Assembly (NCBI RefSeq): GCF_028765545.1
Contig: NZ_JARACP010000005.1
Location: forward strand, 124,001 to 188,000
DNA from: Aliivibrio sp. S4MY1
GTDB taxonomy: Bacteria; Pseudomonadota; Gammaproteobacteria; Enterobacterales; Vibrionaceae
Length of the DNA stretch: 64,000 nucleotides
Direction of reading: 5' to 3'
The position numbers and the translations under genes are program-made. Every line of letters begins with the position of its first letter. Position 1 is the first letter of the stretch. Shown here piece by piece: positions 18,185 through 25,315 of this stretch. Under the pieces are notes generated by a model that was not told where the DNA came from, ran no database searches, and worked only from the letters and a program-made list of their open reading frames with translations.

Positions 18185-20281
18185 ATGAAGGCAACAGAAA
18201 GTAAGTTATTCAAATTTTTACAAAAATCGGCTCAATTCATCATCCCGATATATCAGCGTCAATATAGCTGGACTCAAGAACAATGTGAGCAATTGTGGAA
18301 AGATATTGTTCGTGCAGGAACAACTGATCTTGAAGCTCATTTCATTGGCTCAGTGGTATACGTTGAGCGAGGACTTTACAGCCATAGTGATGTCCCTCAA
18401 TTACTTGTGATTGATGGTCAGCAGAGACTAACCTCCACCACTCTATTAATCGCTGCATTAGTTTCAGAGTTAAATGACCGTAATACAGACGATACACCTG
18501 TCATTGATGGTACAAATGCTAAAAAGCTTAAGAAGTATTATCTTTGTAATGATGCCGAAGATGGTGATCTCTATTACAAACTTTTACTCACAAAAGCCGA
18601 TGATAAAGAGCTAAGAGCAATCATCGACGATCAAGCAAAACACGATGATGATGCAACGTCTCGGGTTATTAAAAACTACCAGTTCTTCAAAAATAAGTTG
18701 AATCGCCTTAATAACGAGCAAGTATCAGAGATCTACCTAGGCTTACAAAAACTGCTCATTGTAGATATTGCTTTAGATCGTGAAAGAGATAACCCACAAC
18801 TTATTTTTGAAAGCCTTAACTCAACAGGTTTAGACTTAAGCCAAGCCGATCTGATCCGTAACTTCGTACTTATGGGACTAGAGCCAAAACAGCAAAATAT
18901 TTTATATGAAAGATATTGGTTCCCAATGGAAAGCGACTTTGGTAACGGGGAGTATAGCTGGCTATTTAATCAGTTTATGCGCGACTATTTGACGCTTAAA
19001 ACTAACAAGCCACCAAGAATCAATGATGTTTATGAAGCATTCAAAAAGTATGTCAGTAGCTCACATCTTGATATCGAAGATGTCGTGGCAGATGTTCGCA
19101 AGCATGCTCAATACTATATTGCCTTTTCTCTCGAAAAAGAAAAAGAACAAAAATTACTCGAAGCATTTCAAGACGTAAACGCTTATAAAGTAGATGTATC
19201 TTACCCATTGATACTAGAGTTATATCATGATTACGATAGTCAGATTTTAACACTCGACGAGTTCATTGAGTGTGTGCGCCTGATTGAAAACTATGTGTTC
19301 CGACGTTATGTATGCGACATTCCAACGAACTCGCTAAACAAGACATTCGCTAGCTTTGCTCGTTCAATTCGCAAATCAAGCTATTTGGAAAGCTTTAAGG
19401 CTGAACTAATTCATCTCGCATCTTATCGCCGTTTTCCTTCAGACACTGAGTTAAATCGCTGTTTACAGCATAAAGATATGTACAACGTACGTAGCCGAGC
19501 ATATTGGTTACGTCGACTAGAAAACTACGATAAGAAAGAGCGCATTAGTGTTGAAAATTACACGATTGAACACATATTACCGCAAAATAAAAACCTTTCT
19601 TCCCAATGGCAGCAAGCACTAGGTGAAGAGTGGCAATCAATACAAGAGGAGTACGTTCATACCATTGGTAATCTCACTCTAACAGGCTATAACTCTGAGT
19701 TAAGCGACAAGTTCTTTACTGATAAGCGAGATATGGACGGCGGTTTCGCGAGCAGTCCACTAGCCCTAAACCAAAGCTTAAGAAATCATGAGACTTGGAA
19801 CAAGGAGTCAATTCAAGATCGCTCTAAATTACTCGCGGACAAAATGCAGACGGTGTGGAGTTATCCGAATTTAAGCACTGAAATTTTGGAGAAATACCAA
19901 GCCCAACCAACCGAAAAAACCGCTTACACTATTTCGGATCATCCGTATATTGCTGTAGGTTCTTCAAAAGAGCTTTTCCAAGTGTTTAGCCAGAAAGTCA
20001 TGTCCCTCGACGAAAACGTGAAACAAGAGTTTTTGAAGCTTTATGTCGCTTTCAAACTGGATACCAACTTTGTCGATGTTGTCCCTCAAGCTTCTGGATT
20101 AAGACTGTCTCTCAACTGTAAGTTCACCGAGATTCATGATCCAAAGAACCTATGTAAAGACGTAACTAACCTTGGTCGTTGGGGAAATGGCGATGTGGGA
20201 TTCAAAATTAATGAATTATCAGACATTCCCTATGCTATCCAACTGATCCAGCAAGTTATTGATATGCAAGTTGAAGGTTAA
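18185..20281 (+). CDS. GmrSD/BrxU-like type IV endonuclease (DUF262-DUF1524-DUF5655)
   Basis: A 698-residue protein with three modules. The N-terminal DUF262 (ParB-like NTPase/sulfiredoxin fold) shows IPIYQRQYSW (residues 20-29) and DGQQRLT (about 77-83). The DUF1524 HNH-type nuclease shows TIEHILPQN (about 459-467) and a TIGNLTLTGYNSELSDK segment (about 493-509). The C-terminal DUF5655 (about 595-695) contains KLYVAFKLDTNFVDVVPQ and GRWGNGDVGF. The first two modules form GmrSD/BrxU enzymes, which use nucleotide hydrolysis to cut phage DNA carrying modified cytosines. Such genes are known partners of BREX, covering phages with modified DNA that BREX misses. The DUF5655 tail is an addition to the minimal layout. 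The stop abuts the second copy of the pglX-tail repeat. Confidence 0.88.
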   Translation: MKATESKLFKFLQKSAQFIIPIYQRQYSWTQEQCEQLWKDIVRAGTTDLEAHFIGSVVYVERGLYSHSDVPQLLVIDGQQRLTSTTLLIAALVSELNDRNTDDTPVIDGTNAKKLKKYYLCNDAEDGDLYYKLLLTKADDKELRAIIDDQAKHDDDATSRVIKNYQFFKNKLNRLNNEQVSEIYLGLQKLLIVDIALDRERDNPQLIFESLNSTGLDLSQADLIRNFVLMGLEPKQQNILYERYWFPMESDFGNGEYSWLFNQFMRDYLTLKTNKPPRINDVYEAFKKYVSSSHLDIEDVVADVRKHAQYYIAFSLEKEKEQKLLEAFQDVNAYKVDVSYPLILELYHDYDSQILTLDEFIECVRLIENYVFRRYVCDIPTNSLNKTFASFARSIRKSSYLESFKAELIHLASYRRFPSDTELNRCLQHKDMYNVRSRAYWLRRLENYDKKERISVENYTIEHILPQNKNLSSQWQQALGEEWQSIQEEYVHTIGNLTLTGYNSELSDKFFTDKRDMDGGFASSPLALNQSLRNHETWNKESIQDRSKLLADKMQTVWSYPNLSTEILEKYQAQPTEKTAYTISDHPYIAVGSSKELFQVFSQKVMSLDENVKQEFLKLYVAFKLDTNFVDVVPQASGLRLSLNCKFTEIHDPKNLCKDVTNLGRWGNGDVGFKINELSDIPYAIQLIQQVIDMQVEG

Positions 20282-20293
20282 TAACAGCCGCTA

Positions 20294-20563
20294 ATGGGTA
20301 AACTTGAGAGCAGCAAGAATATGCTTGGCAATTCAAAAGCAACGGCAACGGGTGCAGAACAACGTACGATTGACAAAGACCTGAAAACCATCGCTAAAAA
20401 ACAAGCAGAGCTTGTTAAGTTCGATGAGGAGTTAAAGCACCTAGCCGAAATGAAGATCACACAAGATCTTGATGATGGCGTTAAGGTGAACTACGGCAAA
20501 TTTGGCAACTTGCTAAGTGATGTAAAAGCCATTCACGGCAAAGCGCCAGAGAAGATTAAGTAA
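20294..20563 (+). pseudogene. orphan C-terminal fragment of pglX
   Basis: An ATG-started 89-codon frame reproducing the helical C-terminal tail of PglX (78 of 89 residues identical), without the methyltransferase domain. The substitutions are conservative and the frame stays open. It therefore probably descends from a functional pglX allele rather than from the present one by simple duplication. The ATG is an internal Met of PglX and has no clear ribosome site. It is most simply the displaced end of an earlier pglX left behind when the upstream block arrived. Confidence 0.85.
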
Positions 20564-20586
20564 CTCATTTAATTAGTATTGGATAT

Positions 20587-20612
20587 GCACAGCCTTCGGG
20601 CTGTGCTTTTTT
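20587..20612 (+). terminator. intrinsic terminator (second copy)
   Basis: Stem GCACAGCC / GGCTGTGC (20587-20594 / 20599-20606), TTCG loop, six T. Same hairpin as the one following pglX. It now ends transcription of the cargo block. Confidence 0.88.
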
Positions 20613-20705
20613 GTATTTATCAGGTAATGCCTATTGTTTTTTCGGAAAAAACACTCACTATCTTATAATAGGCTTCAAGATAAACACCTAAATAATTATT
20701 TAATA

Positions 20706-22484
20706 TTAATCAGATTTAACCAAAGAAAAACAAATCATACGAAGCACATACCACCACGCATAAACTGAATAGTAACTTTGACCGTCATTATCACTCAATA
20801 AACCATGCGCTACTTCATTTCTAAAATTACATCCTAAATTTTCAGTAAAAATTGTTGTAAGCTCAAAAGCAGTCATCTCACCAAATATTTCTGTAAATTT
20901 ACCTTTTTCAGTCAAAGAACTTAACCCTATTTCATGTTCTATACCATGTTCAAGAGTCGTCGTATGCTCACCAGCCTCTTTAAGTTTGATTCTAACCATA
21001 TGTTCTATTTGAGGGCACAAGAGATGTATAGCAGCAGAAAAATCATTCTCAAAGCCTAGCCACAATGCCAATCCTAGATTTCTTTCTCTACCATATGGAA
21101 CTAACGGTGAATGAAAGCACAGTGATTCCAAATATTCTCGGGAAAAATGATGTTCGATTAATAATTGCCTTAAAGCTGGAAGTATTGAAGTCCCTGTCAC
21201 AAAATTCATGTTAAATAAATAGTTTTCTACTAATTGCCTTTTTATTACACTATTAAATTTACCCTCTTTACTTTCAAAATCATGCGCTGGCGTGTGACCA
21301 ATTACACGACCATCACGCGAAGTATGTACCATACTAATAATTGATTTAAATACTGATGCTTCAAGACTTTTTGATGCTTCTGCTTGCATTGTACCCATAT
21401 CTCTCCCTGCACCATTCAACCCACAGAAGTACAACAGAGCTTTATGTGTATCCACTTTTCCTGAAACATGCAGTTTTGAACCTTCAACTATGGCAGTAAC
21501 ATCTGGCATTGGAAATGATATCGTCTTCAATTCATCAAGCATTTTAGCGCCTGATGACGTTATTTTATGCCTTAGCGCACTAATATGGTCATCAATTTTA
21601 TGCTCTTCTCGAAATTTGTTAGGGATCTTTCTATAAGCTTCAATTGATTGTTCATAGAACGAATTAGCAATCATTGCTGATCGCTGCAATCTATTATCAC
21701 CTTCGTTTTCATAACTATCAGCAAAGAAAATCTGTGATTCTAACCATTTAGACTTATCATCAAATTTATCTGAAATCTGTATCGCCAACTCCATAAACAT
21801 ACGTGAAGCATAGTAGTCTTCCTTATCTCTTAATTTTACCGCTAATGTAGTAAGTCGAGTAAAAAACACATTCAAATCTTGAGAAATACAACCTGTTTTT
21901 TCTAGCAATTTAGAAATCCAAAGCACCATGAATTTGTTCTCATCATGCTCAATATCAAGCTCTCTCTCTAATCTGTCGACTATAATACCTAAACGCACTG
22001 TATCATTTAGTTGTAAACAGAGTCTTATTGCACGTTCCCAATGTTTATCTTGATATGATAGCCAAGCATCAGCACAAAGATCTTCTTTGGTATAACAATC
22101 TACAGCAAGCCTTGCCCAATCAGGATTTCTTCCTCTTTTTGTCCAAAGCCAAAGGATGTCTGCCAGCCTAGCTTTCAACCAATTATCGTCTGTTAATGGC
22201 AAAATAGCTTCATAGAATTCAAGCTCTATTTGTGAAAACTCCTCAGGCATCCATGTTGCTGAAAATATTCCTTTTGTAAAAGGGCTATTAACTAATTCAG
22301 GATGATGCAATTTAAGGCTTAGTGCCTTTCCTATCATGGACAACACATGCTTTTTATTTTGGACTAGTTCTTTCTCAACCAAAGAATGCAAATGAAATTC
22401 ATATGAATGATCATACTCAGGGATAATTTTAATAGCGTTATCCCAGTCTAATGCCGTAAATGTATCTAATAATATTTCTGACAT
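20706..22484 (-). CDS. DUF4209 protein with HEPN-type RNxxAHG motif
   Basis: A 592-residue protein. The C-terminal region contains FRNEVAHGLL (R555-H560), the conserved RNxxxHG signature of DUF4209, which has the R-x4-H spacing of HEPN ribonucleases. The N-terminal 300 residues look like helical repeats (alternating amphipathic segments with W, L and A, TPR-like). HEPN proteins with this motif commonly act as RNA-cleaving effectors in phage defence and toxin systems. That role is inferred here. The ribosome site is GAGGAAGTA before the ATG. It is the last of four minus-strand genes, 102 bases after the graspetide precursor, so it may share their transcript or be separate cargo. Confidence 0.7.
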   Translation of the reverse strand: MSEILLDTFTALDWDNAIKIIPEYDHSYEFHLHSLVEKELVQNKKHVLSMIGKALSLKLHHPELVNSPFTKGIFSATWMPEEFSQIELEFYEAILPLTDDNWLKARLADILWLWTKRGRNPDWARLAVDCYTKEDLCADAWLSYQDKHWERAIRLCLQLNDTVRLGIIVDRLERELDIEHDENKFMVLWISKLLEKTGCISQDLNVFFTRLTTLAVKLRDKEDYYASRMFMELAIQISDKFDDKSKWLESQIFFADSYENEGDNRLQRSAMIANSFYEQSIEAYRKIPNKFREEHKIDDHISALRHKITSSGAKMLDELKTISFPMPDVTAIVEGSKLHVSGKVDTHKALLYFCGLNGAGRDMGTMQAEASKSLEASVFKSIISMVHTSRDGRVIGHTPAHDFESKEGKFNSVIKRQLVENYLFNMNFVTGTSILPALRQLLIEHHFSREYLESLCFHSPLVPYGRERNLGLALWLGFENDFSAAIHLLCPQIEHMVRIKLKEAGEHTTTLEHGIEHEIGLSSLTEKGKFTEIFGEMTAFELTTIFTENLGCNFRNEVAHGLLSDNDGQSYYSVYAWWYVLRMICFSLVKSD

Positions 22485-22586
22485 TACTTCCTCACAAAGG
22501 TAATTTATTACATAGGAAACATCTCCCCCGAACTAACAGTGGGATTTTAAAATTTAGCTTAACCCCCTATGACAGGATAGTTGTGT

Positions 22587-22955
22587 CTAATGAGTGAATA
22601 AAATCTCATCAGGATCCAACCCTTCAAGAGATTCAGTCATGAGCGTAGTATCGAGATAGATCTCATCACTATCACTGGATTCTAACACTCGAGTCTCATA
22701 TGTAGAGTCAAGTTGTAGTTGATCCTGGTCGGTCGATTCTAAGGTTTTTGTTATCGTGGTTTCATCTAAAAAGTAAACACTATCGTGGTCAGTTGGCTCA
22801 GTGGTATTTGTCTGTATAGTCCAGTCCAAACTTACAGTATCTTGATCTTGGTTTTCGAGCGTAAATGTCTGAGTTGTTGTGTCTGAGAGCGTGCATACAG
22901 CAGAAACAGGGGAAATTTCTACTTTCTGGCTATAATTCATAATGTAAGGTTTCAT
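22587..22955 (-). CDS. graspetide-type (omega-ester RiPP) precursor with five core repeats
   Basis: A 122-residue protein. A leader of about 24 residues (starting MKPYIMNYSQ) is followed by five tandem units at residues 25-43, 44-63, 64-82, 83-101 and 102-120. In every unit D1, T3, T6, E10, D13 and D15 are invariant (spacing T-x2-T-x3-E-x2-D-x-D), with hydrophobic residues around 17 and 19. Hydroxyl side chains regularly spaced before Glu/Asp are the hallmark of multicore graspetide precursors, in which an ATP-grasp enzyme links Thr/Ser to acidic side chains as esters. The ATG overlaps the stop of the membrane-protein gene (ATGA) and has a GGAGG ribosome site 7 bases upstream. The maturation enzyme is two genes upstream. 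The protein is very acidic. The topology of any rings cannot be read from sequence. Confidence 0.82.
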   Translation of the reverse strand: MKPYIMNYSQKVEISPVSAVCTLSDTTTQTFTLENQDQDTVSLDWTIQTNTTEPTDHDSVYFLDETTITKTLESTDQDQLQLDSTYETRVLESSDSDEIYLDTTLMTESLEGLDPDEILFTH

Positions 22956-24010
22956 TGTTGTTCCTCCATACTTGCTATTAATAACTTAGTGTTAAACAAA
23001 GTGTCATCTAGCTCTATTGTCGAGTTTTTCCCCACAAGTTCAAGAGCTTTAATTGTAAAGGCTGTTGTCGCTTTACCAAGATTATTTGACGAGGAATAAA
23101 TAAAAGTCACTTTATCATTGGGAGATAGAGACTTTGATAGGTTTAATAATTCTTGAGAGGAAAAGTTCCCTTCATGATCGACTAAAACGAATTTTGTGTC
23201 CGAGCCATTTCTATCTAGTGGTTTGGTTAAAAACCAGCTATGTGGTTGTAAAGTTGCAGCTATAAGTAGAACTGAGCTTAAAGCAACACTTCTAATAAAG
23301 TATTTTTCAATATTTTTTACCAGTGTTGCAGCTGCAATCTGCTCTTCTTGTGATGTTAACCAATCAATGTATATTCCTTCAGCTAACGTTTTCCAGTCAG
23401 GAAATTCTTTGAAAGAACTAAACATGCTTTTTTCTGCGCCTTTAACTTGTAAGTATCTGCGTAATAGAACTAGAACATTAATAAGGAAAATAACAGAAAG
23501 ACTAAAAACACCCCATAGTACAAGACTAATAGTAGAAACTGGTAGTTTAAGGAGCGATTTGAATAAAAATGTACATAAACCTGCATAAACTAAAGCTATT
23601 GCAATATAGCTATTCACTTTATTGTTAAGTGTGTTGATGCTGTTCTGGCAATCCATACTTTTGTGTTTTAAAAAATCTATTCTTAACTGACTTTTTATGC
23701 CACTGGCATCATCTGTGAGTTCAGAAAATTTACTTTTACACTCTTGGAGTTCTTTTCGACTTCGTGGCGATTGCAAGTTAGAGATTTTAAGAACTGAGAA
23801 TATTTCAAACCCCTTTTCTTTGGTTCGTGATATGAAGTATAAATGCTTGTCTGCCCAGGGTAGAGAAAGTATAGAAATTCGAAGATCTGTGAGCTGACTA
23901 ATTGAATCAAATTCTTCATCTCGAGAAATGTGGAGAACAGGTGAAATGTTAAGTATCCAACAAAAAAACAATCCAAGTTTATACCAAATAGAGTTGCTAT
24001 TATGTTCCAT
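22952..24010 (-). CDS. three-TM membrane protein of the graspetide locus
   Basis: A 352-residue protein with a soluble N-terminal region (the first 30 residues are partly hydrophobic) and a charged helix at about 82-130. Two closely spaced membrane helices lie at about 134-152 and 157-182. A cytoplasmic-looking loop (183-238) carries WKTLAEGIYIDW, and a third helix lies at about 239-256. The C-terminal soluble domain (about 260-352) alternates beta strands and helices. I do not recognise a named family. The helix-TM-TM-loop-TM plan resembles membrane effectors of nucleotide-signalling defence systems, but that is only architectural similarity. A transporter role is unlikely at this size. The ribosome site is AAGGAATT. 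It lies between the ligase (21-base gap) and the precursor (ATGA overlap), so it is part of the same operon. Confidence 0.7.
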   Translation of the reverse strand: MEHNSNSIWYKLGLFFCWILNISPVLHISRDEEFDSISQLTDLRISILSLPWADKHLYFISRTKEKGFEIFSVLKISNLQSPRSRKELQECKSKFSELTDDASGIKSQLRIDFLKHKSMDCQNSINTLNNKVNSYIAIALVYAGLCTFLFKSLLKLPVSTISLVLWGVFSLSVIFLINVLVLLRRYLQVKGAEKSMFSSFKEFPDWKTLAEGIYIDWLTSQEEQIAAATLVKNIEKYFIRSVALSSVLLIAATLQPHSWFLTKPLDRNGSDTKFVLVDHEGNFSSQELLNLSKSLSPNDKVTFIYSSSNNLGKATTAFTIKALELVGKNSTIELDDTLFNTKLLIASMEEQQ

Positions 24011-24031
24011 GATAATTCCTTTTTTGCTTAA

Positions 24032-24943
24032 CTATTTCATCAAATAGCGAATGATGGCATCAGAGATGTTATGTTTTGTTTCAAACTCTAACCATGCCCA
24101 TTGACCATTAGCGTTCATTTCAAGAAAATACCAGACATTATTCTTCACGATAAAATCAAAACAACCGAATTTCATACCGCAAAGATCCATAAAATTAATA
24201 CAATTACGTCTTATAGTTGATGGTATTGAGCAAGCTTCATAAGAAACTTTATTGTTAGGTTTTCTCCAGTCTATGTTATTTTCAGAATGAATTTTTACGG
24301 GGAAAAAATCACCATCTACTACGGTGATTCGAACTTCGAAGTCTTTATCTATAAAGTTTTGTAAATAAACAGGTGAATATTCAAAATTGTTAACCTTAAA
24401 AGTAGGATCTATCAAGTTTGTTTGGACAAATTCTTTACTCGAACCACATGTTATTTCACCTAGAGCAATAGGTTTTATAATTCCTGCATTACTAGAAAAA
24501 TGTTTTAATAAATTTGCATCATTTGTAATTGCAAACTCGGGTAAATGGAATCCCACTTGCGAAGCGAGAGAAGCCTGAAGCACTTTGTTATTGGCTCGAC
24601 GCATTACGGATGGCTTTGTGAGGACAGTACCGCTAAAGCTTTCTACAATACCTTCGATAAAGGAGTATGTCTCTTTATGGATATAAGTGTGATAGTGATT
24701 TTCAAAAATACCATCAAGATTTTCCAATGAAGGTTTTCGAAAGTAGATAGATGCACACGATACAGAATCGATGATGTTATTCCCATCTCTTATTCTAAAG
24801 CCATCAAGTGAAAAAGTGATGTGATAGTCAGAGAATCTATCCAAATCTAGACGGAAAAACTCAAGGTGGCGAAACTTATTTATAAGATAGGAGCAAGTTT
24901 TGTCATAGCTACTTGTTATTATTAGAATTTTCTGATTTTGCAA
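24032..24943 (-). CDS. ATP-grasp peptide ligase (graspetide synthetase, MvdC/MvdD-like)
   Basis: A 303-residue ATP-grasp enzyme of the size usual for graspetide macrocyclases. The N-terminal pre-ATP-grasp part shows ILIITSSYDKT (about 5-15) and FFRLDLDRF (about 30-38). The nucleotide-binding part includes KPSVMRRANNK and VGFHLPEFAIT. EVRITVVDGDFFPVKI and a following DWR precede the C-terminal FLEMNANGQWAWLEFE (273-288), the near-diagnostic [LF]E-x-N-x-NGQW motif of microviridin-type ligases, with metal-binding Glu and Asn. It would use ATP to form ester or amide bonds within the downstream precursor. Translation appears to begin at TTG (24943), which has AGAGGT 8 bases upstream. No ATG is better placed. 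It is the first gene of the minus-strand operon. Confidence 0.88.
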   Translation of the reverse strand: MQNQKILIITSSYDKTCSYLINKFRHLEFFRLDLDRFSDYHITFSLDGFRIRDGNNIIDSVSCASIYFRKPSLENLDGIFENHYHTYIHKETYSFIEGIVESFSGTVLTKPSVMRRANNKVLQASLASQVGFHLPEFAITNDANLLKHFSSNAGIIKPIALGEITCGSSKEFVQTNLIDPTFKVNNFEYSPVYLQNFIDKDFEVRITVVDGDFFPVKIHSENNIDWRKPNNKVSYEACSIPSTIRRNCINFMDLCGMKFGCFDFIVKNNVWYFLEMNANGQWAWLEFETKHNISDAIIRYLMK

Positions 24944-25315
24944 AACAACTGACCTCTGTGCTCAATAACGAAACTATGTTATATGATGGCTTACTACGTG
25001 GTATGCATATAATTTTACCTTATTGTTTTAAATAGTAATAGTAGCTCTACACGGAGAATTAAGGGTTGGCAAGCATCCATGATATGGAACTCCAATCAAA
25101 CCGTTTTATAACGGCTCAACTTTTCCCCATATGGCATCAGAGATTAAGTATTGTGTTGAATTCATTTACAATATTTTCAATCAGTGTTGATTTAACTCAG
25201 ACAACGCCTATTGAGATAGGTTCTAAGCCAAAAAGCACCCTATTCATTATTTAAAGTGGTAAACTACTCGCAGTTACCACTTAACTCAGCCTTATACTTT
25301 GGCGAAGATTGAATA
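24944..25315. promoter_or_regulatory. divergent intergenic region between graspetide operon and pglZ
   Basis: A 372-base AT-rich region with no convincing gene. It must hold the promoter of pglZ-brxL, because the minus-strand block separates these genes from the brxA-pglX transcript, and also the promoter of the graspetide operon. A perfect 9-bp inverted repeat AAGTGGTAA / TTACCACTT (25254-25262 / 25274-25282) lies 34 bases before pglZ and is a candidate operator or 5'-UTR hairpin. Confidence 0.5.

Larger units (their letters stand above)
20283..20614 (+). repeat. direct repeat copy 2: pglX 3' end plus terminator
   Basis: Second copy of the 16631-16963 segment, starting two bases after the endonuclease stop and ending in the T-run of the terminator. 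The left part is more diverged than the right part. The 3' half, including the GCACAGCC hairpin, is almost unchanged. Confidence 0.9.

Noticed and set aside
20294-20563. Independent small gene of 89 codons
   Set aside because: It matches the PglX tail together with its terminator, and its ATG is an internal Met, so a relic is the simpler reading.
22596-22883. CRISPR-like or phage-tail repeat interpretation of the precursor region
   Set aside because: The repeats are coding, 57-60 bases long with no constant spacer arrangement, and conservation is at the residue level with divergent codons.
23196-23588. 130-codon plus-strand frame
   Set aside because: It is antisense to the three-TM membrane protein gene, which has a good ribosome site and operon context.
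25066-25254. 62-codon plus-strand frame with TTG start ahead of pglZ
   Set aside because: GGAG lies upstream, but the product has no recognisable features and the segment is likely promoter region for the divergent pglZ and graspetide operons.
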